DNA of 64,000 bases, taken from contig JASEVX010000003.1 of the NCBI GenBank assembly GCA_031761405.1, positions 13,878,973 through 13,942,972 on the forward strand. Reading direction: 5' to 3'. Positions 52,649-61,598 of the stretch are shown in pieces. The notes under the pieces were generated by a model. That model saw only the letters and a program-made list of their open reading frames with translations, was not told the DNA's origin and did not search any database. Within the stretch, counting starts at the first letter, position 1; each line of letters begins with the position of its first letter. The translations under genes were made by a program, and so were the position numbers. Origin of the DNA: Serripes groenlandicus. Taxonomy: Eukaryota > Mollusca > Bivalvia > Cardiida > Cardiidae.

Positions 52649-52848
52649 ACCCTTACCACATACAATAATGCTGCAGCATTCAACTTTGAAAACATCTATG
52701 CAAAAATATTGATAAACTCTAAAAATGAAGGCATAACAATTGAATAGTGTTGAAAACATGGGTTACAAAAGGAGAAATATAACACCTTTTAAAAGTTGTC
52801 TGCTGCAGATGCGTTAAAATGCGTCCGTATCTTGGAAAGGGCTTAAAG
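52645..52848 (-). mobile_element. pbM MITE, back to back
   Basis: Shares TTAA 52645-52648; ACCCTTACCACATACAATAA left; right ATCTTGGAAAGGGCTTAA; hairpin lost. Confidence 0.78.
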
Positions 52849-52859
52849 AGTGAAACATG

Positions 52860-53150
52860 CTCAAATTGCCCTGGTAGCAATGTCGGCTGTCAATCCGCAG
52901 GGACTGTGAGTTCCCACATCAGCCAACATTCTCTCCGAGGTTGACAAAATCAATCTGACATTTTAGTGTCATTCGTCATCCACCACTTGGCTAAAGGTCT
53001 ATTTCGAAAAGCAGCCAGTTACTTTGAAAAGACTGTTGTGTGGAATACTCAGGTGTGAGAAAGCATTATAGGAAACACATGTGAAGGTGCTCTGTCAGCA
53101 GTGTTATGAGTGAATAAATGTTGAAAAGCGTATTTAAACCCTATCAATCA
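52860..53150 (+). mobile_element. tRNA-derived SINE, family C, old copy
   Basis: CCTGGTAGCAATGTCGGCTG, TGTCAATCCGCAGGGACTGT, GTGTCATTCGTCATCCACCA, AAAAGCAGCCAGTTACTTTG and a decayed tail TTGAAAAGCGTATTTAAACC. Confidence 0.75.
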
Positions 53151-53344
53151 GTTATCTTAAACCACAATGTTTTCAATTTTCATTAAACAACCCCTTTTCA
53201 AGATATTTTATCTTTCTTGTCAAAGCAGAAGACTCTAAAAATAACATATTCAGGTTGAAATTTAACCGTAATTGAATGTAAATATTACTAAAGTTATCTA
53301 AAATGTATTGAGTTATGATTCTACAGGATAAAGATACAAGACAA

Positions 53345-55487
53345 ATTGGTCAAAATGCCAGTTAGTCACTTTTCTTCTGTAAAGTTGACTGAAGTTTTTA
53401 TATAAGCCAGGCCAAAATGCCAGTAAGTCACCTTTCTTCTGTAAAGTTGACTGAAGCTTTATATAACCCAGGTCAAAATGCCAGTAAGTCACTTTTCTTC
53501 TGTAAAGTGACTGAAGCTTTATATAACCCAGGCCAAAATGCCTGCAAGTCACTTTTCTTCTGTAAAGTTGACTGAAGCTTTATATAACCCAGGTCAAAAT
53601 ACCAGTAAGTCACTTTTCTTCTGTAAAGTGACTGAAGCTTTATATAACCCAGGTCAAAATGCCAGTAAGTCACTTTTCTTCTGTAAAGTGACTGAAGCTT
53701 TAAATAACCCAGGTCAAAATGCCAGTAAGTCACTTTTCTTCTGTAAAGTAACTGAAACTTTATATAACCCAGGTCAAAATGCCAGTAAGTCACTTTTCTT
53801 CTGTAAAGTTGACTGAAGCTTTATATAACCCAGGTCAAAATGCCAGTAAGTCACTTTTCTTCTGTAAAGTGACTGACGCTTTATATAACCCAGGTCAAAA
53901 TGCCAGTTAGTCACTTTTCTTCTGTAAAGTAACTGAAGCTTTTATATAACCCATGCCAAAATGTCAGTTAGTCACTTTTATTCTGTAAAGTGACTGAAGC
54001 TTTTATATAAGCCAGGTCAAAATGCCAGTAAGTCACTTTTCTTCTGTAAAGTGACTGAAACTTTTATAAAACCTAGGCCAAAATGCCAGTAAGTCACCTT
54101 TGTTCTGTAAAGTGACTGAAGCTTTTATATAACCCAGGCCAAAATGCCAGTAAGTCACTTTTCTTCTGTAAAGTGACTGAAACTTTTATAAAACCTAGGC
54201 CAAAATGCCAGTAAGTCACTTTTCTTCTGTAAAGTGACTGAAACTTTTATAAAACCTAGGCCAAAATGCCAGTAAGTCACTTTTCTTCTGTAAAGTGACT
54301 GACGCTTTATATAACCCAGGTCAAAATGCCAGTTAGTCACTTTTCTTCTGTAAAGTAACTGAAGCTTTTATATAACCCATGCCAAAATGTCAGTTAGTCA
54401 CTTTTATTCTGTAAAGTGACTGAAGCTTTTATATAAGCCAGGTCAAAATGCCAGTAAGTCACTTTTCTTCTGTAAAGTGACTGAAACTTTTATAAAACCT
54501 AGGCCAAAATGCCAGTAAGTCACCTTTGTTCTGTAAAGTGACTGAAGCTTTTATATAACCCAGGCCAAAATGCCAGTAAGTCACTTTTCTTCTGTAAAGT
54601 GACTGAAACTTTTATAAAACCTAGGCCAAAATGCCAGTAAGTCACTTTTCTTCTGTAAAGTGACTGAAACTTTTATAAAACCTAGGCCAAAATGCCAGTA
54701 AGTCACTTTTCTTCTGTAAAGTGACTGACGCTTTATATAACCCAGGTCAAAATGCCAGTTAGTCACTTTTCTTCTGTAAAGTAACTGAAGCTTTTATATA
54801 ACCCATGCCAAAATGTCAGTTAGTCACTTTTATTCTGTAAAGTGACTGAAGCTTTTATATAAGCCAGGTCAAAATGCCAGTAAGTCACTTTTCTTCTGTA
54901 AAGTGACTGAAACTTTTATAAAACCTAGGCCAAAATGCCAGTAAGTCACCTTTGTTCTGTAAAGTGACTGAAGCTTTTATATAACCCAGGCCAAAATGCC
55001 AGTAAGTCACTTTTCTTCTGTAAAGTGACTGAAACTTTTATAAAACCTAGGCCAAAATGCCAGTAAGTCACTTTTCTTCTGTAAAGTGACTGAAACTTTT
55101 ATAAAACCTAGGCCAAAATGCCAGTAAGTCACCTTTCTTCTGTAAAGTGACTGAAGCTTTTATATAACCCAGGCCAAAATGCCAGTAAGTCACTTTTCTT
55201 CTGTAAAGTGACTGAAACTTTTATAAAACCTAGGCCAAAATGCCAGTAAGTCACCTTTCTTCTGTAAAGTGACTGAAGTTTTTATATAACCCATGCCAAA
55301 ATGTCAGTTAGTCACTTTTCTTCTGTAAAGTGACTGAAGCTTCTATATAACCCATGCCAAAATGTCAGTTAGTCACTTTTCTTCTGTAAAGTGACTGAAG
55401 CTTCTATATAACCCGGGCCAAAATGCCAGTAAGTCACTTTTCTTCTGTAAAGTTGACTGAAGCTTTTATATAACCCAGGCCAAAATG
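53345..55487 (+). repeat. 61-bp satellite with internal hairpin, 426-bp higher-order repeat
   Basis: About 35 units of AGTCACTTTTCTTCTGTAAA + GTGACTGAAGCTTTTATATA + ACCCAGGCCAAAATGCCAGTA. AGTCACTTT and AAAGTGACT form a 9-bp perfect stem in each unit. GACTGACGCTTTATATAACC, a private variant, recurs at 53871, 54297 and 54723, exactly 426 bp (seven units) apart. ORFs on both strands are shadows. Confidence 0.96.
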
Positions 55488-55670
55488 CAGACACATTTTG
55501 ATGTAATTGCTGCAGATGACTTTTGAAAAATTGCAGCAAAAGAAGAAGTTGCAAAAAATAAGCAATTTCTTCTCTCGCCACAAAGTTGTTATCTTTATTA
55601 GATTATAGACATTTTCTGTATGTTTCCCTAGATGTTTTAGTCACCTGTTTCAAAATTGTTGTATGGTGGA
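55488..55670 (+). mobile_element. pbM MITE, left terminus missing at satellite joint
   Basis: Joins the array at AAAATGC, continuing AGACACATTTTGATG, TTGCAAAAAATAAGCAA and TTGTTGTATGGTGGAATGG. Confidence 0.7.
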
Positions 55671-55681
55671 ATGGATGGACG

Positions 55682-55847
55682 GCCCTTTCCCACATGCGAC
55701 AAACCTTCATCAGACAACTTTGAAAATATTGTGACAAAAGGAGAAATTTATCATTATAAGCAATATCTCCTTTTGTCACAATGATTTTGAATGTAAAAAG
55801 TGTCTGCTGCAGAGGCATCAGAAAGCGTTGTATGTGGGAAAGGGTTT
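55682..55847 (-). mobile_element. pbM MITE
   Basis: GGCCCTTTCCCACATGCGAC left; fully paired hairpin around TATCATTATAAGCAATA; TATGTGGGAAAGGGTTTAA right. Confidence 0.82.
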
Positions 55848-55923
55848 AAAGATTTACCTCATGTGATAGTTTAAGAGTTGACTGTTTTGAAAACCGGAGG
55901 AAAAGTGATATATCTGTTTAAGT

Positions 55924-56153
55924 TTAACCCTTTCCCACCTGCAGACGCATTTTGACGCTAAAATCAGCAGACGACCTTTGAAAACATTTTCGCAAAATGT
56001 GAAATTGCTCATGATGAGCAATTTCACCATTGGCCACAATGTTTTAAACTTTTTTAATAATTAAGCTTTTCTTTTATAGATATTTTTCAGGTTTTTTTCA
56101 CTATGTTTTCAAAGTTGTCTGCTGCGTATTTGTTGTATGTGGGAAAGGGTAAA
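55924..56153 (+). mobile_element. pbM MITE, full copy
   Basis: TTTAACCCTTTCCCACCTGC left; hairpin GCTCATGATGAGC; right TATGTGGGAAAGGGTAA. Confidence 0.88.
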
Positions 56154-56154
56154 G

Positions 56155-56600
56155 TTGTCTGCTTCATTGGCATCAAATTATGTGTGCATTAATTAGATAA
56201 AGGGTTAGTTCCATTGTTTAAAGAAGAGTGTTAAAGAAGAGTGTTTGAAACAAGATATGGCCTATACAATTATGCTTGATCCGCGGCCGGTGGTTCAGGG
56301 TTATATTGCATCTTCTAGCAGTTTGGCCTTGGGTAAAGCATGAGGTTTTTTGGGGCACACACTTCTAGTTCATTTTGTCAGAGGACTAGACTATAATAAA
56401 TGTAAGTCAACATTGAAGCCTCTGGCAAGACCCTGTGTGTACACAAGCACATCTGAGTCTTCACTGTTTGCTCCTGTTCGTAGACCCAAATAGTGTGACG
56501 TGACTCAGTTGTTTACCGATAGTATAATGTGTAAGGGGTCTATTTCAGTCATGCCTTTTGAGTCTGTCCATGTGAAAATGTGCACATTGAAATTTCTCAA
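56155..56600. other. Stretch without recognised features
   Basis: A short pbM-like scrap (CTTCATTGGCATCAAATTAT) follows 56160; otherwise I see no gene, RNA or repeat that I can name. Confidence 0.4.
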
Positions 56601-56603
56601 CAT

Positions 56604-56836
56604 TAAAACCCTTTCCCCATATACAACAATTCTGCAGCAGACGACTTTGAACGTATTTTGTCAAAACATATAAAAAATCTCCTTAATTGAATGGATAACC
56701 TATGACTAAAAGTGGAAAACATTGTGGCAAAAGGAGAAATTGCATGTTTTGTGCAATTTCTTCTTTCGTCACTATGTTTCCAAAAAGCCATCTGCCGCAG
56801 AGGCGTCAGAAAGCGTCTATATGAGGGAAAGGGTTA
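56604..56836 (-). mobile_element. pbM MITE, full copy
   Basis: AAACCCTTTCCCCATATACA left; GCATGTTTTGTGC hairpin (one arm mutated from GCAC); TATGAGGGAAAGGGTTAA right. Confidence 0.9.
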
Positions 56837-56899
56837 AGATTCAGATCAGAATCTACTCAAGTTGACAGAAGCTTCTATCTAACAAGCTTGTGTAAGTAG

Positions 56900-56965
56900 T
56901 ATGTGAATTGCGTACATCTTGATCAGACTGCTGGTGCACTGGCTGATCTGTTTCTACACTGTTCA
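56900..56965 (+). repeat. Dispersed GATCAG/CTACACTGTTC repeat
   Basis: CATCTTGATCAGACTGCTGG and TTTCTACACTGTTCAC resemble 34060-34113 (ATCAGCCTGTACATCAGCAC; GATCTACACTGTTCAA). Two diverged copies of an unidentified interspersed sequence. Confidence 0.4.
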
Positions 56966-57667
56966 CAAAAGCCGACTTGTACCTTTTTCCATGCACAGGC
57001 TCATATGAAAATAAATAGAATAAAAAGTTAAGTCAATAATTTGATAGTTCTTTCATAAAACTTTTAACTTAATAATTTTTTATTTAACTAGGAAGTGGTC
57101 AGCAAGTGTGGGGTATAGTAAAATAATGTTTTAGGATCTGTATTCTTCGGAAAGGAAATCAATGTCATAGGGAATTAAATGTAATTCATATGTCATATAT
57201 TTTTCAAAATGGAAATAAAATATTTTATAAGACAATAGTGTGGCATCTAAATGTTTTGATGATATTTTGACATTCAGATTTGTAAAAGAATTCCCTAAGA
57301 TTTTATTATTTTTGTACAAAATGCCTTAATTCCAAAATGTGTTGTTTTAAAGTTCAATGTGCAAATATTATTTTAGGATGCTCAAATATGATTAAAACAC
57401 TCGAGAACTAGAAATCATACTATCTGTTTATAAACAATGATGAAATTTGCCATTACAAAAAAAAAATGACAAACAGACTTTTGTTTAAGTCTGTCCTGTT
57501 TCTGCCCTGCATCATGCACAAAACTAAAAGGTTCAAATCATCCAAATAGTTGGTGCTTAGCTGCTACATTCATGGGAGGTAACTGTTGGAAAGAAAATCA
57601 AGGGAGATAACTAAAGTGTGTCTAACAAAATCAGGAATTTAAGTGAGTTTTAGTATCTCTTCCAAAA

Positions 57668-57814
57668 ATGGATTTATTCTTGGAAAGACCAAGACGATCC
57701 CAACCCAGAGGACAATATTTTGATGACTACCCGGCAGAACTTCTGGAGCGCCCACAAGCACGTCTGGATTACATCCAGGAAGGTGGCAGAATAATAGTAG
57801 CTACAACTCCTAAA
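57668..57814 (+). CDS. Probable first coding exon, unknown protein
   Basis: ATG in a good context (AAAAATGG) opens exactly 49 codons, then a consensus splice donor GTAAGT at 57815-57820, a phase-0 boundary. The peptide begins MDLFLERPRRSQPRGQYFDD, continues YPAELLERPQARLDYIQEGG and ends RIIVATTPK: charged, proline- and arginine-containing, no signal peptide or membrane segment, and not part of any repeat. Upstream are AGGGAGATAACT-type blocks (about 57574, 57602). The downstream intron would exceed 6 kb and is full of MITEs; no second exon is found. I do not recognise the family. Best host-gene evidence in the window. Confidence 0.55.
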
Positions 57815-57820
57815 GTAAGT
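57815..57820 (+). other. Splice donor GTAAGT
   Basis: Follows codon 49 of the exon at 57668; a near-optimal metazoan 5' splice site. Confidence 0.5.
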
Positions 57821-57869
57821 TCTTATGGCAGTTTTTGTCCCAGGAAAGCTTAAGTGATACCAAAATAGT

Positions 57870-58030
57870 AGTATAATGGCTTATCCTTGGCGCTCAGGAT
57901 TGCAGGGTTAGCGTTACGACTGGCTGGCTGGTGTCAGGATAAAGGGACCAGAAGTACTGGTAACCTACCCAGGAAACGATGTGATATAACTGAACAAATG
58001 TTGGAAGCGGCGTAAAGCACCAAACCATCT
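57870..58030 (+). mobile_element. SINE family B, 3' part
   Basis: ATGGCTTATCCTTGGCGCTC, GGTGTCAGGATAAAGGGACC, AGAAGTACTGGTAACCTACC, GTTGGAAGCGGCGTAAAGCA. It lies in the putative first intron and shows the unit that makes the 14425-15085 satellite. Confidence 0.85.
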
Positions 58031-58059
58031 TAATTTGTCATTGTGTCATCCAAATCAAG

Positions 58060-58355
58060 TTTTTGTTATCATCATGTAATTGTTTTCAAAAAGTCTGCTG
58101 CAGAGTGGTCAGAAAGGGTCTACATGTGGGAAAGGGTTAAACATTTTAACATTTTGTTATATCTGCAGCAGACAACTATAATTGAAGCGGTTTCCACAAG
58201 AAGAAAAAATGAAATGAGCAGTTTCTTCTCTTGCCACAAGGTTTTCAACTCTATTCAATAATAATACATTCATTTAAAGAGATTTTCGGTAGTGTTGCCA
58301 ATATATTTTGAAAATCATCTGATGCAGATTTGTTGTATGTAAAAATGGGTCATTT
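58060..58355. mobile_element. Two pbM fragments
   Basis: 58060-58140 is a - type right end (AAAAAGTCTGCTGCAGAG to GTGGGAAAGGGTTAA); 58141-58355 is a + type copy lacking its left end (TCTGCAGCAGACAACTATAA to TTGTATGTAAAAATGGG). Confidence 0.65.
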
Positions 58356-58381
58356 AAGGATAAACTTCCTGTCTCTGTGTC

Positions 58382-58611
58382 TTAACCCTTTCCCTCATAT
58401 AGACGCTTTTTGACGCCTCTGCAGCAGACGACTTTTTGAAAACATAGTGACAAAAGAAGAAATTGCACAGAACGTGCAATTTCTCCTTTTGCCACAATGT
58501 TTTCCACTTTTAGTCATAGGTTATCCATTCAATTATAGAGATTTTCCATCTTTTGACAAAATATGTTCAAAGTCGTCTGCTGCAGAATTGTCGTATGAGG
58601 GAAAGGGTTAA
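58382..58611 (+). mobile_element. pbM MITE, full copy, GCAC/GTGC hairpin
   Basis: Near-consensus; TTAA both ends; GCACAGAACGTGC hairpin. Confidence 0.94.
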
Positions 58612-58689
58612 GTGTTAACTTTAGGAATGTATTCCAGTCTAGTGTTTGGATAGAGACTATTGGTTATACTTATATTTCCTGGTCATGCT

Positions 58690-58943
58690 TTAACTCATTC
58701 CCACATACAACAAATCTGCAGCAGACAGCTTTGAAAAATATCTATATATACAATAATTGAAAAGAGTGAAAAACATGGTGACAAAAGAAGAAATTGCTTG
58801 TTTTGAGCAATTTCTTCTTTTGTCGCCATGTTTTAAAAGAGCTGTTTGCTTGTTTTGAGCAATTTCTTCTTTTGTCACCATGTTTTCAAAAAGCTGTCTG
58901 CTGCAGAAGCGTCAGAAAGCGTCTATATGAGGGAAAGGGTTAA
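58690..58943 (-). mobile_element. pbM MITE with duplicated right hairpin arm
   Basis: TTTAACTCATTCCCACATAC left; TTGCTTGTTTTGAGCAATTT occurs twice (about 58795 and 58849) with following CTTCTTTTGTC; right TATGAGGGAAAGGGTTAA. Confidence 0.88.
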
Positions 58944-58976
58944 TTAACAACCAACAAATTAACCAACCAGATTACT

Positions 58977-59060
58977 TCTTTCCCACATGTATACAGACCC
59001 TTTCTGACGCCTCTGCAGCAGACGTCTTTTTAAAACATTGTTTCTCCCTTTCACTTTTAA
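58977..59060 (+). mobile_element. pbM MITE left fragment
   Basis: TTCTTTCCCACATGTATACA, TGACGCCTCTGCAGCAGACG; ends before the hairpin. Confidence 0.72.
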
Positions 59061-59287
59061 CCCTTTCCCTCATACAACAATTCTGCAGCAGACGACTTCG
59101 AACATATTTTGTCAAAAAATGGAAAATCCCTATAATTGAATGGATAACCTATGACTAAAAGTGGAAAACATTGTGGCAAAAGGAGAAATTGCACGTTTTG
59201 AGAAATTTCTCCTATTGCCACAATGATTTCAACTCTATTCAATAGTTTTACATTTATAAAACATTTTCATAGTTTTGTCAAGATGTT
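59059..59287 (-). mobile_element. pbM MITE, chimeric
   Basis: The left half is - type (CCCTTTCCCTCATACAACAA, GACTAAAAGTGGAAAACATT), the right half + type (CCACAATGATTTCAACTCTA, AAGATGTTTCCTC), with an imperfect centre TTGCACGTTTTGAGAAATTT. Looks like recombination at the central hairpin. Confidence 0.75.
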
Positions 59288-59504
59288 TCCTCATATAGAC
59301 GATTTCTGAAGCCTCTGCAGCAGACGGCTTTTTGAAAACAAAGTGACAATAGAAGAAATTGCTCAAAACGAGCAATTTCTCATTTTGCCACAATGTTTTC
59401 CACTTTTAGTCATAGGTTATCCATTCAATTATAGGGATTTTCCATTTTTTGACAAAATATGTTCGAAGTCGTCTGCTGCAGAATTGTCGTATGTGTGAAA
59501 GGGT
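59286..59504 (+). mobile_element. pbM MITE, left terminus truncated
   Basis: CCTCATATAGACGATTTCTG, hairpin GCTCAAAACGAGC, right TATGTGTGAAAGGGTTA. Confidence 0.85.
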
Positions 59505-59815
59505 TACAAGGTGATGGAGAGGGTGAAAGATCCCCAACCCCCATGATCTAAATGTCGGAGAATGACCCAATGATGACCACTAAGCTAGGTTTATACATGG
59601 TCAGTTGTCCAAGCAGATATGGCAATGCACCAGCTGCTGACCAAGCAACAGTCCACATGTTGCCCCAAGCTAAATGTTTACGACTTGGTTCAGAAAGAAA
59701 CAAAAACATTCTTGATAGTAGAATAATGGCTTTATGTCACAAACCCCTCACCTGATTAGTGATTTTATCAGAGGCCTGGATGAGGGGGCTTTAAACTCCT
59801 CTTTTTCCCAACAAT
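59505..59815. other. Unassigned stretch with open frames on both strands
   Basis: No recognised repeat. The + frame 59552-59755 (67 codons) and a minus-strand frame reading MWTVAWSAAGALPYLLGQLT are both open. I cannot decide whether either is real; no clear splice signals bound them. Confidence 0.25.
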
Positions 59816-59819
59816 ATCT

Positions 59820-60048
59820 CTCTTTCCCACATATCCATGCTTTTTGATGCCTCTGCAGCAGACGACTTTTGAAAACATTGTGACAAAAGAAGAAATTGCT
59901 CAAAACGAGCAATTTCTCCTTTTACCACAATGTTTTCAAATGCTTTTAGTAAAAAAAATACCCTCATTTATAAGGATTTGCTATATTTTTGTCCACATGT
60001 TTCCAAAGTCGTCTGCTGCAGATTTGTTGTATGTGGGAAAGGATAAAA
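59820..60048 (+). mobile_element. pbM MITE, full-type
   Basis: CTCTTTCCCACATATCCATG left; hairpin GCTCAAAACGAGC; right TATGTGGGAAAGGATAA. Confidence 0.87.
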
Positions 60049-60265
60049 GCAATCATACCCACAGCATAGAAATTGAGGGGTCTGGTTATGTTTTAGAGTA
60101 ATTATAAAAGACACCATTTAGTAGAGTTCTGTGTTAGGAAGTCATCTTTGAAATCATATTAGGAACAGATGTAATACCTACAGATTAGCTCATCTTGATA
60201 AATGTCTCTCTTTTCCATTATCATACCTCCTTCGAAGTAGAGGATATATAGGAGTCACTGTGTTA

Positions 60266-60427
60266 GGCTTTTTGAAATCATAGTGACAAAAGAAGAAACT
60301 GCTCCTTTTGCCACAATGTTTTCCATTTTAAGTCATAGGTTATCCATTCAATTATAGAGGTTTTCTATTTATTGACAAAATATGTTCAAAGTCGTCTGCT
60401 GCAGAATTGTCGTATGAGGGAAAAGGT
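60266..60427 (+). mobile_element. pbM MITE, left-truncated
   Basis: TTAGGCTTTTTGAAATCATA, right arm intact: GTCGTCTGCTGCAGAATTGT and TATGAGGGAAAAGG; the left hairpin arm is shortened. Confidence 0.85.
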
Positions 60428-60899
60428 CATGTGTTGAGCCTGAAATGTCCTAAATGAAATAATCAACGTGACAATATACATGCTGCTTGACAATACATCC
60501 CATCGAGTGACAGTTACTATATATAGCACACCTGTGTTAGATATCCCTGTATATATACACCATGCTTTCCATGCATAGTTCACATTTTTTTTTACAGACG
60601 TGGACCTACATAGTAACACATTACCTGTATTCTTCAAACTTAGGAATTTTGGAATTTAACTTTAAAATACATGTTTAGATGTCATTGTGGATTGTGGTCT
60701 TAGTGTGGTTGTTTACTTTAATTGTAAAGTGTATGATGGATTTAAAAAAAAAAGGACTTTTACCGTTTACCTCAAATTATATGATTAGAGTTTTCTGATT
60801 ATAGGAAAAAAAATTGCAAAAAATGTTTTATCTAGATTGGCAGTACTATGGTGATATAAGAGAAGAAAGTATTTCGTGAAAAGCAGAGCTCTAGATAAA

Positions 60900-61044
60900 T
60901 GGCATTTTGCATGTTCTAAAATCCTTATTTGACCCTCTTACCCTATGTTGTGGGTACTCAAAAGAATCGTCCATAGATTTGCTTGGATTATAGGAGATTT
61001 ATTGTGGGGAAAACAACTTTTTACCCCTCCTTATCTGGACCTCT
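60900..61044 (+). repeat. Dispersed repeat R
   Basis: TTATTTGACCCTCTTACCCT, ATGTTGTGGGTACTCAAAAG, CTCCTTATCTGGACCTCTGG. The preceding 60430-60900 shows nothing recognised. Confidence 0.6.
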
Positions 61045-61130
61045 GGAAAAAGAGAAATTGCTTGTTTTGAGTGATTTCTCTTTAAACCACAATGTTTTCA
61101 AAAATTTACTTGCTGCAAAGAATTCAAATC
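61045..61130 (-). mobile_element. pbM MITE core fragment
   Basis: AGAGAAATTGCTTGTTTTGA, TGATTTCTCTTTAAACCACA. Confidence 0.6.
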
Positions 61131-61356
61131 CCTTTCCCTCATACGACAATTCTGCAGCAGACGACTTTGAACATAATTTTGTCAAATAATGGAAAATCCC
61201 TATAATTGAATGGATAACCTATGACTAAAAGTGGAAAACATTGTGGCAAAATGAGAAATTGCATGTTTTGTGCAATTTCTTTTTTTGTCACTATGTTTTC
61301 AAAAAGCCGTCTTCTGCAGAGGCGTCCGAAAGCGTTTATATGAGGGAAAGGGTTAA
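61128..61356 (-). mobile_element. pbM MITE, full copy
   Basis: ATCCCTTTCCCTCATACGAC left; hairpin GCATGTTTTGTGC; right TATGAGGGAAAGGGTTAA. Confidence 0.9.
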
Positions 61357-61470
61357 CCCTTTCTGTACTGACACATTTTACCCCACTTCAGTAGATGTCT
61401 TTTGAAAATATTGTGACACTAGGAGAAGTTGCTCATTATTTCTCCTTTTTTCCCACAATATTTTCAACTA
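61353..61470 (+). mobile_element. pbM MITE left half, back to back
   Basis: Shares TTAA 61353-61356; CCCTTTCTGTACTGACACAT; TTGCTCATTATTTCTCC. Confidence 0.7.
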
Positions 61471-61598
61471 TTAAATTATTGATTTATAATACTTCCATGC
61501 ACTGGAAATGTTTGATTTGATCTTTTTTAATATTTTGACCTTGTTTGAAAGTGAAAGTAAGAGTATGTGAAAACCAGATTCGCCCCATCTTCAGTGTG

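Noticed and set aside
53473..53816. Repeat proteins encoded on both strands (106 and 92 codons)
   Set aside because: They are translations of the 61-bp satellite and break where unit length changes.
59552..59755. 67-codon ORF or its minus-strand counterpart as an exon
   Set aside because: Both strands are open and no convincing splice or start context was found; left as an unassigned stretch.
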